NCBI GenBank assembly: GCA_934167825.1
Contig: CAKPLY010000002.1
Span: 62,001 to 126,000 of the forward strand
Source of the DNA: an uncultured Bacilli bacterium
Lineage (GTDB): Bacteria; Bacillota_I; Bacilli_A; RF39; UBA660
DNA: 64,000 nucleotides
Direction: 5' to 3'
Shown here: positions 46,651-55,618 of the stretch, piece after piece
How the letters are laid out: the number at the start of each line of letters is the position of its first letter
Numbering within the stretch: position 1 is the stretch's first letter
Notes under the pieces: model-generated
What the model was told of the DNA's origin: nothing
Databases searched by the model: none
The model's input: only the letters and a program-made list of their open reading frames with translations
Made by a program: the position numbers and the translations under genes

Positions 46651-47279
46651 ACTCTTTTTAATACTTTACCATTTTTACCTATTGCATAGTAATAACTTCC
46701 GTTTTTAGTAGCGTACGCTTCAGTGATATCACAATGTATTTTATCTTTTATTTCAAGTAACATATTTATTTTTGATTCAATATCTTTGTCGCTTGTACTT
46801 CCATATACTCCTAAAACTACTGAGTTTGGTAGGTAATTATATAATTCATCCCAGTTTCTTATGTCTTTTTTAGAATATGGATTTTGAGTAACATATGTTA
46901 ATGCAGTAATGCTTGTTAAATCTATTGGATGTGATGTTGGCGTAAATAGTACTAATGGTCTATCTCCTTGTACTATAAGTCTTCCTTTGATTAATAGATT
47001 GTGGCATTCTTCTTTATCTAAATATGGGGTAATTCTAGACATTCTATTGTTAGTTGTTATACTATCATATTTACCTTTTCCTATTTCTACTGTACTAGGT
47101 TCATTTGCTAGTTGTATATCAAATGCAGATAAAAAAGCTATGTAATTGTTACTTATTAGTTTTCTTTCGTTTATCCATTCAGTAAATTCTTGTATAAATA
47201 GTTCACTTTTTATGTCTGGATTCTTGATATTTTTTGATGTAATAAATTCTTTGATTAATAAAACTATATATTGTTCCAT
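46644..47279 (-). CDS. Uncharacterised 211-residue protein
   Basis: Soluble alpha/beta protein. N-terminal helices (YIVLLIKEFITSKNIKNPDI, then FTEWINERKLISNNYIAFL), a middle RLIVQGDRPLVLFTPTSHPI with strand pattern and ALTYVTQNPYSKKDI, and a C-terminal EAYATKNGSYYYAIGKNGK. No catalytic motif is evident. GGAGG precedes the ATG. Single-gene unit downstream of the S24 repressor, same strand. Function unknown. Confidence 0.65.
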   Translation of the reverse strand: MEQYIVLLIKEFITSKNIKNPDIKSELFIQEFTEWINERKLISNNYIAFLSAFDIQLANEPSTVEIGKGKYDSITTNNRMSRITPYLDKEECHNLLIKGRLIVQGDRPLVLFTPTSHPIDLTSITALTYVTQNPYSKKDIRNWDELYNYLPNSVVLGVYGSTSDKDIESKINMLLEIKDKIHCDITEAYATKNGSYYYAIGKNGKVLKRVK

Positions 47280-47360
47280 AATTACCTCCCTTTCAACGAT
47301 TTAATATTTTAGCATATCTTATATTATTTGTAAAGAGATTTTTATGGCTATTTTGTATTA

Positions 47361-47395
47361 AAAAAATATAGATAGATAATTGTTCTCTATATTTT
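47361..47395 (-). terminator. Terminator of the S24 repressor gene
   Basis: AAATATAGA...TCTATATTT stem followed by TTTTAATAC on the minus strand; overlaps the stop codon. Confidence 0.6.
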
Positions 47396-48060
47396 TATTT
47401 TATTTCTCTATATACTGCAGTTACTTTTCCTAGTATCATTTCATTTGAAATTATATTTACGTTTATTGTTTGATATTTAGGATTTAATGCTTGTAGGATT
47501 AATCCTTTGGGATAGCGATATAATCTACGTACTGATAAGATACCACTTTTTATGGCAATTACTATATCATCACCATTGTTATATTCTTTTTCTTTTTTAA
47601 AGTATATTTTATCTCCCTTAGTGTATACTGGTGACATTGAATCATCAAGTAGTTTTATTGATAATTCACTAGTAGTATTTACTGGTTCGTAAGTGGCGTT
47701 TTTATATGAATTAATAATCTTTTCACTTTGTGAAGTTAAGTTTTTGTCGTTTCTTAAGTTAGATATATATTCTTTGATAAATTTTTTCTCAAACATATCT
47801 TTTTCTTTTTTACTCATGGGAATTTCTTCGAATAATTCAGGTGATACATTAAAAATTCTACAAATTTCAAAAAAGATATCATATGGTATGTTTAAGCTTC
47901 CTGTTTCATATTTATGTAATGTTTGTCTGTTTTTTGTATGATTTAAGGCTTTTGATAAGTCTTCGAATGAATAATTATACTTTTGTCTAGATTCTTTTAA
48001 TATTTGACAGACAAAGGGTTTTAATTCTTCACTTACTAAATCCTGTTTTGTTGTTCTCAT
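47395..48060 (-). CDS. XRE-HTH/S24-domain repressor, peptidase Lys replaced
   Basis: 221 residues: an XRE helix-turn-helix (about 25-75, NYSFEDLSKALNHTKNRQTL) and a C-terminal LexA/CI-type S24 domain with DDSMSPVYTKGDKIYF (Ser141). Where LexA has the catalytic Lys (TVKR), this protein reads SVRRLYRYPKG, so Arg replaces Lys and self-cleavage is unlikely. It probably acts as a repressor that responds to something other than RecA, or acts only as a dimer. It follows two VUT-like membrane genes on the same strand by 15 bases. Confidence 0.8.
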   Translation of the reverse strand: MRTTKQDLVSEELKPFVCQILKESRQKYNYSFEDLSKALNHTKNRQTLHKYETGSLNIPYDIFFEICRIFNVSPELFEEIPMSKKEKDMFEKKFIKEYISNLRNDKNLTSQSEKIINSYKNATYEPVNTTSELSIKLLDDSMSPVYTKGDKIYFKKEKEYNNGDDIVIAIKSGILSVRRLYRYPKGLILQALNPKYQTINVNIISNEMILGKVTAVYREIK

Positions 48061-48075
48061 AATTTACTTCCTTTC

Positions 48076-48735
48076 TTAATCTATTTCATTAACACTGTAG
48101 ATTAGTGATGTTCCTAAAAGTGATATTATTAATTTTAGTATGTATCTTATTACTATTAATTCTATTAAGTTAATAAATGGAATTTTAAATAGATAAGATA
48201 TTAAACAGAATATTGTTGAGTCTATTAATTCTAATATTATTGATGTTAAGGTATTTGATAACCATATTTTATTTTTTATTATTCTAATATTATGATATAC
48301 TACTGATGTTAAATATGCACTTAGTATTAATGACGCTACTGCTGATAGGTATGTTCTACTATTTAAATTAAATACTTCATTATAACTTACACTTAGTTTT
48401 TTATTAATATTACTTACTTGTAATAGAGAGGATGTTTCAAGCAATATATATGTTATTATACTGGTAAATGTAATTAATAACAAGATGTTTTTTATTTCTT
48501 CGGGTCCTTTTTTTTGTATTAATATTTTGGTAATTAATATAATTATTGAACTTATTATGAAAGAATAGTTTATATTCAAGTTAAATATCATTATTTCTTT
48601 ATTAGAGAATATGCCTACTAATAAAGTTAGTATTATTAATAACATGTATAGTCCTTCATATTTGTTTTTCTTATATGAATAATAGATTACTAGAAATAGT
48701 ATAATTAACTCTATAAATAATAAAAGTATGTTCAT
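48076..48735 (-). CDS. VUT/YhhQ-like membrane protein (queuosine-precursor-transporter-like)
   Basis: 219 residues, six to seven membrane segments. The second half follows the VUT/YhhQ family: YLSAVASLILSAYLTSVVYH, then IWLSNTLTSIILELIDSTIF and a final membrane pair ILKLIISLLGTSLIYS. YhhQ imports 7-deazaguanine precursors of queuosine. The match is in spacing and in the ELIDSTIF region, so the transported substrate is uncertain. Overlaps its paralogue (ATGA), which it follows. Confidence 0.6.
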   Translation of the reverse strand: MNILLLFIELIILFLVIYYSYKKNKYEGLYMLLIILTLLVGIFSNKEIMIFNLNINYSFIISSIIILITKILIQKKGPEEIKNILLLITFTSIITYILLETSSLLQVSNINKKLSVSYNEVFNLNSRTYLSAVASLILSAYLTSVVYHNIRIIKNKIWLSNTLTSIILELIDSTIFCLISYLFKIPFINLIELIVIRYILKLIISLLGTSLIYSVNEID

Positions 48736-49406
48736 ATTTTCACCTTCTTATTATCTATTTGTTTTGATATGATGTATGAATATATTGTTGTTAGTAAAAT
48801 CTTTATTAAATAATTTGATAATATTAGTAGTATTATATTTGATAATTTAATTTTAAATAGGTATGCAAATAGATTAAATATTACAGAATCTACCATTAAT
48901 ATTGTAAGAGATGAAATAATAATATTATTTTGTATATTTAATTTAAGTTCTTTAATACTATTATATACTAGGTATGTAAGTAGTTGTAAGATAGCTAAAA
49001 GAATAGGGTATATTAATAGTATTTTATAGTTATCTATTATCATATATTTTATATTTATAGATACTACATCTGTTACTACAGGGATATATAAAGAACCAAA
49101 TAACAGTAATACTCCTACTAATAAGTTGTATTTAAAGATGTTTTTTACTATTTTTATAAATTCTTCTTTTGTAGTTTTTTCTATTATTAGATATGTTAAT
49201 GTTAGAAATAATGTTTCTATTACTATGTTTGCACTTAAGTTTATAGATGCTAGTTTTATTATTTTAAAAGACATTAAATATCCTAAAATACTATATATTA
49301 AATATATATATCTATAATTTTTTTTGTCTAACATATAAAGTGAGATATACATAAAGAATATACTTAACACTATTAATAATATAAATATTAATAAGTTCAT
49401 GTTCAC
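48732..49406 (-). CDS. Second VUT/YhhQ-like membrane protein, divergent paralogue
   Basis: 224 residues, six to seven membrane segments, same overall plan as its downstream neighbour: a central LLAILQLLTYLVYNSIKELK, then IISSLTILMVDSVIFNLFAY and a final IKILLTTIYSYIISK. The pair probably arose by duplication and may form a heterodimer. With queH elsewhere in this window, a queuosine link is conceivable but unproved. Confidence 0.5.
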   Translation of the reverse strand: MNMNLLIFILLIVLSIFFMYISLYMLDKKNYRYIYLIYSILGYLMSFKIIKLASINLSANIVIETLFLTLTYLIIEKTTKEEFIKIVKNIFKYNLLVGVLLLFGSLYIPVVTDVVSINIKYMIIDNYKILLIYPILLAILQLLTYLVYNSIKELKLNIQNNIIISSLTILMVDSVIFNLFAYLFKIKLSNIILLILSNYLIKILLTTIYSYIISKQIDNKKVKI

Positions 49407-49528
49407 ACCTTCTTACTCTTAAATATATTGTATCAAATTTCTTGGGAAAAGTCTATTGATGTGGGGAAAAAATATAATAAAATTAGTAATTTTTGATTGT
49501 TTTTTTATTTAGGTATATAGGCATAATA

Positions 49529-49559
49529 AATATCTACCATTTTGTCTGGTAGATTATTT
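49529..49559. terminator. Terminator downstream of the small XRE gene
   Basis: ATCTACCA / TGGTAGAT stem with a 7-base loop, AT-rich flanks. Confidence 0.5.
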
Positions 49560-49607
49560 AATTATTTTATTATAAATGTTATATTTGAATAAAAGTATAA
49601 ATATATT

Positions 49608-49847
49608 TTAATTAATATCATCAAATAATTGTCTTATATCTATTTCAAGTGCATCTGCAAATTTACCAATTGTTTCTAATAGTGGTGTTTTATCTATTGA
49701 TAAGCATTCTAAATCTCTTACGTACCCATGTGTAAGTCCTGTTAAATCTGCTAATTCTTGTAGTGTATATTTTCTCATTAAACGATATTTTCTTATATTT
49801 TTTCTAACCATAATTGATAATTGTTCTTTTGAGTATCTACTATTCAA
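49608..49847 (-). CDS. Small XRE-family DNA-binding protein
   Basis: 79 residues consisting only of an XRE helix-turn-helix: LMRKYTLQELADLTGLTHGY, then RDLECLSIDKTPLLETIGKF. Single-domain regulators of this kind often act as local repressors. Divergent from the zinc-ribbon membrane gene, whose promoter it could control. Confidence 0.85.
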   Translation of the reverse strand: MNSRYSKEQLSIMVRKNIRKYRLMRKYTLQELADLTGLTHGYVRDLECLSIDKTPLLETIGKFADALEIDIRQLFDDIN

Positions 49848-49955
49848 AGTGTATCACTCACTTTCTTTTTAAATTATTTCACAAAATATAAAAAAAATAT
49901 GTCGCCTGTGTGAAGTTTTTATGATATAATTATAATTGGAAGGAGGCAAATGCTT

Positions 49956-50573
49956 ATGAAAACTAAGAAATGTAAACATTGTAACGAAGAAATTGCTAAA
50001 AATGCTAAAATATGTCCTAAGTGTGGAGGTAAACTTGGAATGCCTACTTGGGTAAAGATTTTAATAATTGTTGCTATTATATTCTTTTGTGTAGTTGGAT
50101 GTGTTAATGGTTGTTCAAATGCTGTTAATGATGCTGTTGATAGTACAAAAAATTCATATAAGGATATAAATGGTAAAACTTCTTTTAACGTGAATGAATC
50201 ATTCCAAAATTCATATGAAAAAATTACAATGACAGAAGTAAATACAGATTTTCGTGATTATAGTGAATTTTTAAGTCCTGCGGATGGTAAGAAGGTTGTT
50301 ATGTTAAAGTTTGAAGTAGAAAACGTTAATAATGATAATGATGAACTTTATGTAAGTAGTTTAAACTTTAATGCATATGCTGATGGTATTGCTGTAGAAT
50401 CTTTCTATTGTGGTAATGATAATTATAATGATTTATCTGCGACTATTGGAAAAGGAAAAAAGGCAATTGGTTATATTTTCTATGAAGTACCTGTTAATGC
50501 ACAAAAAATTACAGTTGAATATAATGCTAATTTTTGGTCAGATGGAACAAATATTGAGTTTATAGTTAAATAA
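49956..50573 (+). CDS. Zinc-ribbon membrane protein with DUF4352-like extracellular domain
   Basis: About 205 residues. N-terminal zinc ribbon CKHCNEE...CPKCGGK (two CxxC), one membrane segment (WVKILIIVAIIFFCVVGCV), then an extracellular immunoglobulin-like domain of the DUF4352/TarJ-like type (KKVVMLKFEVENVNND). I chose the ATG at 49956 because AGGAGG then sits nine bases away; the ATG at 49950 would leave only three. Role unknown; relatives occur widely in Firmicutes. Confidence 0.85.
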   Translation: MKTKKCKHCNEEIAKNAKICPKCGGKLGMPTWVKILIIVAIIFFCVVGCVNGCSNAVNDAVDSTKNSYKDINGKTSFNVNESFQNSYEKITMTEVNTDFRDYSEFLSPADGKKVVMLKFEVENVNNDNDELYVSSLNFNAYADGIAVESFYCGNDNYNDLSATIGKGKKAIGYIFYEVPVNAQKITVEYNANFWSDGTNIEFIVK

Positions 50574-50670
50574 TACATATCTAAAGTAAGGAAATTTAAT
50601 TTTCCTTTTTATTTTTTTGTTATTTATTCTATGTTTATGATATAATATATTATCAAGGAAGTGAATTATT

Positions 50671-51156
50671 ATGGGAAATAGGGAAGATTTAGTTGTTAAA
50701 TATGCAATATTGGGATTAAAAGATGGTATAGACAAAGATATATGTGGTTATGTTATATCTAAGTGTTATGTTATGGAAGAAGATACTATTTTTAATAATG
50801 GTATAGATAAGATTTACAGTGTATTTTTTCCGTATGTAGATTTTTCTTATGAAAGAAGAAGTTTAGAGGAAGATTACTATGATATTAATAGTCCACTTCA
50901 TGTTGTTAGTAAATTATTTGATAGTTATGATGATGCTGTTATTGAAAAGAAATTAAATAATGCTTTATTAAAGAACAAGATATTACTTAACAATTATTTT
51001 AATGGAGATAGTGATGAATTAGATATTAATAATATTGTTTATAATAATTTTAAGAAATGTGATTCTTATGAAAAATATATATTAGATAATACTAAAGATA
51101 TGAGAGTATCTTATAATAATAAATCTTTATATTTAAAGAAAAAAAGCACTAACTAA
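50671..51156 (+). CDS. Uncharacterised 161-residue protein
   Basis: Soluble, acidic, Asn/Asp/Tyr-rich protein beginning MGNREDLVVKYAILGLKDGI; mostly helical by eye with no motif I know. TTGTTA-18-TATAAT and AAGGAAGTG precede it. Single-gene unit ending in a convergent hairpin. Confidence 0.6.
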   Translation: MGNREDLVVKYAILGLKDGIDKDICGYVISKCYVMEEDTIFNNGIDKIYSVFFPYVDFSYERRSLEEDYYDINSPLHVVSKLFDSYDDAVIEKKLNNALLKNKILLNNYFNGDSDELDINNIVYNNFKKCDSYEKYILDNTKDMRVSYNNKSLYLKKKSTN

Positions 51157-51173
51157 TGTTGTTGATGCTTTTT
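51141..51173. terminator. Convergent terminator
   Basis: AAAAAGCA / TGCTTTTT stem overlapping the stop codons of both converging genes. Confidence 0.65.
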
Positions 51174-52220
51174 ATTTATTAACATATCATAGAATGCTTC
51201 AAGTCTTGTATCTAGTCCTGTTTCGTTATACTCTTCATCAAAACTAAAATATATTATTGGTATTTCTTCGTCATTAGATATTTTATTCATAATAGAAATT
51301 GCATTTATTTCTGGAGTGCAACCAAAACTTTTTATATGAACTATACCGTCATATTTTTCTTTAGAAAGTTTTTTTGTTAGATAAACACTTTCTGTACCAT
51401 CTGCCCCTAAATGATATTTTATATATTTTTTGCATTTTCTAATATGATTATGTAATGTAAACTTCTTAGTTAATAAAAGATATGTAAGACAAGTTTTTCT
51501 ATATACTGATATTTTTTTGTCTATTAATTTTTGTTCTATAAAACTACTACTATAAGGTTCCATTAGAGAGAATAATTCTCCAATTAAACCTACTTTTAGA
51601 TAGTTTTTAGGTTTTTCTATATCAATATTTTTTAGTGTTTTATAATATTTAATGTTTATTTTTAAGATTTTATATGTGTTTAAGGGGGTTAATAACTCTT
51701 TAAGATATGTAGCATGTATTTTTTTAAATGTGCCTTTTTCTTTTTCAAATGCCATATTTAAACGAAGGTAATTTTCAAATTTATCTAATAATAAAATCAT
51801 TAGAAAGGCATTAAATAAGTAGTATATAAAATTTAGATAATTTATTTTATTGTTATATTTTTTTGCAAATTTATATACTTTTTTTAAAGATAAGTGATTA
51901 TTATTCATTAAATTTACAAATTCAAACTCATATCCTTGATCTTTTAAGATTTGTTCTTGAAGTGGAGCATAATAACCATATCTACATCCTCCCCCTGATT
52001 GTACTAATATATTTGCACCATTATTTAGTGATTCAATGAAATTACCTAGATTATATTTAAATGGTGAACAAACATAAGTAGGTGAATATTTACTACCAAG
52101 ATTTATAGTTTCTTTAGTTATTTTTTTAGGTATTAGAACTTCTTGTTTAGTTAATTTTTTTAGTAAATAGTTAAATACTACATAATATGAGCCTATATGT
52201 GGAAATGATATTTTATTCAT
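51153..52220 (-). CDS. 2-hydroxyacyl-CoA dehydratase-like protein (HgdB family)
   Basis: 355 residues. VCSPFKYNLGNFIESLNNGA, then NILVQSGGGCRYGYY, corresponds to the Fe-S-binding region of the D-component (HgdB/HgdC-type, COG3580-like) proteins. A late SFGCTPEINA and FDEEYNETGLDTRLEAF are typical of the family. It forms a pair with the DUF2229 protein, overlapping it by 8 bases. No dehydratase partners or substrate enzymes are near, so the role is unknown; such pairs are common in anaerobic Firmicutes. Confidence 0.8.
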   Translation of the reverse strand: MNKISFPHIGSYYVVFNYLLKKLTKQEVLIPKKITKETINLGSKYSPTYVCSPFKYNLGNFIESLNNGANILVQSGGGCRYGYYAPLQEQILKDQGYEFEFVNLMNNNHLSLKKVYKFAKKYNNKINYLNFIYYLFNAFLMILLLDKFENYLRLNMAFEKEKGTFKKIHATYLKELLTPLNTYKILKINIKYYKTLKNIDIEKPKNYLKVGLIGELFSLMEPYSSSFIEQKLIDKKISVYRKTCLTYLLLTKKFTLHNHIRKCKKYIKYHLGADGTESVYLTKKLSKEKYDGIVHIKSFGCTPEINAISIMNKISNDEEIPIIYFSFDEEYNETGLDTRLEAFYDMLINKKHQQH

Positions 52221-53127
52221 TGCTTTTCCTTTCTTTTAGCATATCTATAAAACTTTCTAATCTTGTTTCTATTCCTATCATTGAATTATTATTATCTATT
52301 ATTAGATTTAGATTTGGTTTATTTATCTTTCTTATTGCGAGTTCATTTACTAAACTATCTATTCCACATGGAAAGGATGATATAAATATTATACCGTCAT
52401 ATATTTCTTTGTAGTAATTTACTGCTCCTAATAATTCTTTTTGATATAGAAAATATAATTCTTTAGATAAATCATTAGCGTATTCTAGACTTATTTTATG
52501 TAGTAATTTATCTGCGTATATTAACTCAATGTCATTATCATATAGATATTTTATTATGTCGTTAGATAAATATTTATCATATAGTATGTATGGATGAGAT
52601 ACTAGTAATATTTTAATTTTATTACTGTTAATTTTTTTTAGTTCTTTAGTGTGATTTATATAGTTATTTTGTTTATCTTTCTTTTTTGCAAGTATGTAAC
52701 TATATATTATTTTAAAGATATTTTTTGTTAGTTTTAAACCCATTTTTAAAAATCCAAAGAATTCATATTTAAATTTGGTTACATCAATGTTATAGTCAAG
52801 TATATTTATATCAAATAAGTTTTTTACTATGTCATATGTTCCATTAAATTTTACACATACTTTTTTACCTTTACCATAGTTATCTATTCTTGGTATTAAG
52901 ATATAGTCACATTTATCTACTAGAGATGCTACATGCCCAAGATATATTTTAGATGCTAGGCAAGATTCATCTACTGAATATGATTCTCCAAGGGACACTA
53001 TATATGAAGTGGTTTCTTTACTTAGTATGATGTGACAATTTAGGTTTTCAAAAAATGTTTTCCATAATATGTAATATCTATAATATAAGAATGCTCGTGG
53101 TATACCTATTTTAATTTTCTTTGACAT
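52213..53127 (-). CDS. DUF2229 protein (CoA-substrate-specific activase-associated family)
   Basis: 304 residues beginning KIKIGIPRAFLYYRYYILWK, the DUF2229 signature, with CLASKIYLGHVASLVDKCDY (conserved Cys) and SSFPCGIDSLVNELAIR. In many genomes DUF2229 is fused to the BcrAD/BadFG ATPase and the HgdB-like domain in one very large protein; here the two non-ATPase parts are separate genes and the ATPase is not in the window. Confidence 0.85.
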   Translation of the reverse strand: MSKKIKIGIPRAFLYYRYYILWKTFFENLNCHIILSKETTSYIVSLGESYSVDESCLASKIYLGHVASLVDKCDYILIPRIDNYGKGKKVCVKFNGTYDIVKNLFDINILDYNIDVTKFKYEFFGFLKMGLKLTKNIFKIIYSYILAKKKDKQNNYINHTKELKKINSNKIKILLVSHPYILYDKYLSNDIIKYLYDNDIELIYADKLLHKISLEYANDLSKELYFLYQKELLGAVNYYKEIYDGIIFISSFPCGIDSLVNELAIRKINKPNLNLIIDNNNSMIGIETRLESFIDMLKERKSNE

Positions 53128-53174
53128 TAATTATTCACCCGTTTAAAGTATATGTAATGTTTTAAAAAAAAGAA

Positions 53175-53618
53175 CTATTCTTCATCTAGTTCTTCTTCAT
53201 CTACAATTGTTAAATCTGATAAATCATCATCTTCATAGTCATCATCTAAATCGTCTAAATCATCTGGTTCTGCATCTCTTTCTTCTTCATTTTCTATTTC
53301 TTCTAGAGACTCATATTCATCAATTTCATCATCTTTTTCTTCATAGATATCATCCATATCTATTTTTACCTTATGATTTTGTTTTAAATCCCAGTTTCCA
53401 TCACTAAGCAAGATAAAATCTTTTGATGTTGTTAGAGATTCAAAAAAATCTGCAATTTTATCTTGATATTCTGCTTCGCTTAATCCTAGTAAGTTACATA
53501 CTTCTCTAAATAAGTCTGCAGTATTTTTAGTTGTCTTATTTTCTTCTAAATATAATTTTGCTATTTTTGTATAAGACATTAATTCTAATTCTTCTTTTGT
53601 CATTTTACTTAATTTCAT
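53175..53618 (-). CDS. rpoE: RNA polymerase delta subunit
   Basis: Bacilli-type delta subunit (not the sigma factor of the same symbol). N-terminal winged helix (KLSKMTKEELELMSYTKIAK through KDFILLSDGNWDLK) and a C-terminal tail of about 60 Asp/Glu residues that mimics nucleic acid and speeds polymerase recycling. 147 residues. Directly after the argS-like gene, as in B. subtilis. Confidence 0.95.
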   Translation of the reverse strand: MKLSKMTKEELELMSYTKIAKLYLEENKTTKNTADLFREVCNLLGLSEAEYQDKIADFFESLTTSKDFILLSDGNWDLKQNHKVKIDMDDIYEEKDDEIDEYESLEEIENEEERDAEPDDLDDLDDDYEDDDLSDLTIVDEEELDEE

Positions 53619-53628
53619 AATTTTCCTC

Positions 53629-55110
53629 CTACGAAACTCTTGGTATTATTCCTATTAAATCAAGAGAGTTATTTATTACTATATTAATTGCTAATAGTAA
53701 ATTTAAATTTTCTAATGTGTATGAATTATCTTCAGTTATTATATCATAATTTAGTAAATATTCATTAGTAAGACTTGATAATTCATATATATAATTTGCA
53801 ATATTATATGGTTTATACTTCAATGTCGAAGTTTTTACTACTTCTCTAAAATCACATAATTTATTTAAGATATCATATGCAAGATCATTATTAATATTAT
53901 TATATTTTTCTACTTTAGATATTTTATTTGGATATGTAGATAATATTTCATATATTTTTTTATATGTGTTTTCTATAAAGTTATAATTGTTTATACTTGT
54001 ATTACTTAATGTTATATTATATCTTATTTCATTTATATCTTCTTTATTATTATCTATATTATTTAAAATATCTATGCTTCTTATTTCTAATTTACTTATA
54101 TCATACTCTAATAATTTTAATACAGGTCTTATAATACTAGCATATTCATTATTATAACATATATCTATTACTCCATCATAGTATTTATTAAATTTATCTA
54201 TATAATATGTAAGTAATATTAAGAAATTTGAATATGTACCATCATTATTTACTAGTACTTTGTCTTTAGTATCCTTTAATATTGTAGTTTTTAGATATAG
54301 TTTATCTTCATCAAAATATGTATATCCTGTCTTATTTAGTTTATTTAGTACACCATCTATTATTTCATTATTATTTATATTATCTATACATATGTAGTTA
54401 TTAAAGTTAATTCTGTAGGCATCTAGATGCTTTTTTAATTTATCTATGATTATTGAAGTGCTTTCTTTTTTAAAGTATTCTATATTTTCATATTGTTTTC
54501 TAGTGTTATATAGTTTATATATATATGATGCTATTTCATACGATAGAGTATTACTATTAGTATAATTATTTATACATAGTGTTTTATATTCTTCTTGAAC
54601 ACTAAGTGCAATACTATCTATTTCATTTTGTGTATCTATTATATATAATTCTTTTGTTACTATACTGTTACTATTTTTTAATAGTCTTGCAAAATTATCT
54701 ATATATATTATACTGTAAAAGTCTTCGTTAGATAAATTAATAATACTTGATAACTTAATACTTAGGTTTATTTTTTTGTTGTTACATATATTGTTTTTAC
54801 CATAGTTTATATTTTCTTCGATTATTTCTTTTAGTTCTTGTAATAGAAAGTGTTTATCTATTGTTAGTTTCATTATGCCAGGATATAATATTTCTATGTT
54901 TTCTATCATATCTGTTTTTATATTGTTTTTTATTATGTTTGCTATTTCTTCAGGTTTCTTATGAAGTGTTTTTACTAAAGTTATAGCAACATTTGTTTCG
55001 TATGTATAATTATTTATATCTTTTGTAATAGTAAAATCTTCGATAGATACATTTAATGATGTTTGTATAGAATCTTTTATTATTATTTTAAGTTTATCTT
55101 TTATACGCAT
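53629..55110 (-). CDS. ArgRS-like protein without class I catalytic motifs
   Basis: 493 residues in the argS position (ywiB-argS-rpoE). Homology is clear: an N-terminal Add-1-like domain, then ARLLKNSNSIVTKELYIIDT and QNEIDSIALS (compare ARLLxxxGYxVxREYYxND-AGNQIDxLALS), LYLKTTILKDTKDKVLVNND (compare LWLKTTxFGDDKDRVLVRSD), and the C-terminal domain with REVVKTSTLKYKPYNIANYI and LDLIGIIPR. But the HIGH site reads LSNED, the GADHHGY site CYNNEYA, and KMSK with about 30 neighbouring residues is gone. It should not charge tRNA; it could bind tRNA or another ligand. The frame is intact, so it is selected, not decaying. Confidence 0.8.
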   Translation of the reverse strand: MRIKDKLKIIIKDSIQTSLNVSIEDFTITKDINNYTYETNVAITLVKTLHKKPEEIANIIKNNIKTDMIENIEILYPGIMKLTIDKHFLLQELKEIIEENINYGKNNICNNKKINLSIKLSSIINLSNEDFYSIIYIDNFARLLKNSNSIVTKELYIIDTQNEIDSIALSVQEEYKTLCINNYTNSNTLSYEIASYIYKLYNTRKQYENIEYFKKESTSIIIDKLKKHLDAYRINFNNYICIDNINNNEIIDGVLNKLNKTGYTYFDEDKLYLKTTILKDTKDKVLVNNDGTYSNFLILLTYYIDKFNKYYDGVIDICYNNEYASIIRPVLKLLEYDISKLEIRSIDILNNIDNNKEDINEIRYNITLSNTSINNYNFIENTYKKIYEILSTYPNKISKVEKYNNINNDLAYDILNKLCDFREVVKTSTLKYKPYNIANYIYELSSLTNEYLLNYDIITEDNSYTLENLNLLLAINIVINNSLDLIGIIPRVS

Positions 55111-55505
55111 TAAATTCCTCCAATAGTAACTTTATATTCATAAATATTATCATTATCACTTACTTTATATTTTATATATATTTTTTCTGGTATTTCATTA
55201 TTATAAATAATACTCATATCTATTGTTTCTATTGGTATATCTAAACATAAGTTATTTTCTTTTAAATAGTATGAAGATAATTTTGTTTTACCTTTATTAA
55301 ATAGCATACCATGTTTAAAGATTTCATTTTCTCTAGTTAATAGTAATGTATCATCTTTTATATATATAGTGTGTGTGATATTGTCTTTATTATATGTTAT
55401 TTTATTTTTATTGATTATACAATATTCATTTATTGGATTAGTACTTTTTTCTGTTATATTTTTTATATTTCCTTGTATTTTCTTTTTTATTTTTTTCACC
55501 ACCAA
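55110..55505 (-). CDS. DUF1934 protein (YwiB-like)
   Basis: 131 residues. Beta-barrel family next to argS in Bacilli: KKKIQGNIKNITEKSTNPIN then alternating strands (KITYNKDNITHTIYIKDDTL, MLFNKGKTKLSSYYL) and a final NIYEYKVTIGGI. Related lipocalin-like small proteins are of unknown function. Its stop overlaps the argS-like start by one base. GGTGG ribosome site. Confidence 0.8.
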   Translation of the reverse strand: MVVKKIKKKIQGNIKNITEKSTNPINEYCIINKNKITYNKDNITHTIYIKDDTLLLTRENEIFKHGMLFNKGKTKLSSYYLKENNLCLDIPIETIDMSIIYNNEIPEKIYIKYKVSDNDNIYEYKVTIGGI

Positions 55506-55618
55506 ACATTTCGGTAGTAATTATATCACACTTTCTAGAAAAATAAAACTTATATTTAATATTTTTTTGTAAATAATACAAATAGAAATTATTTTTGGTA
55601 TTTAAAGGTGGGAAATAT

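Noticed and set aside
38261..49406. Recoding of TGA or AGG as sense codons, as in some uncultured Bacilli or Mollicutes
   Set aside because: TGA ends genes at ATGA junctions (36237-36240 and 48732-48735), and AGG encodes the invariant Arg of TRYAPSPTG in gltX. Standard code fits.
53629..55110. Calling this gene a functional argS
   Set aside because: All three class I catalytic signatures are replaced or missing despite clear homology.
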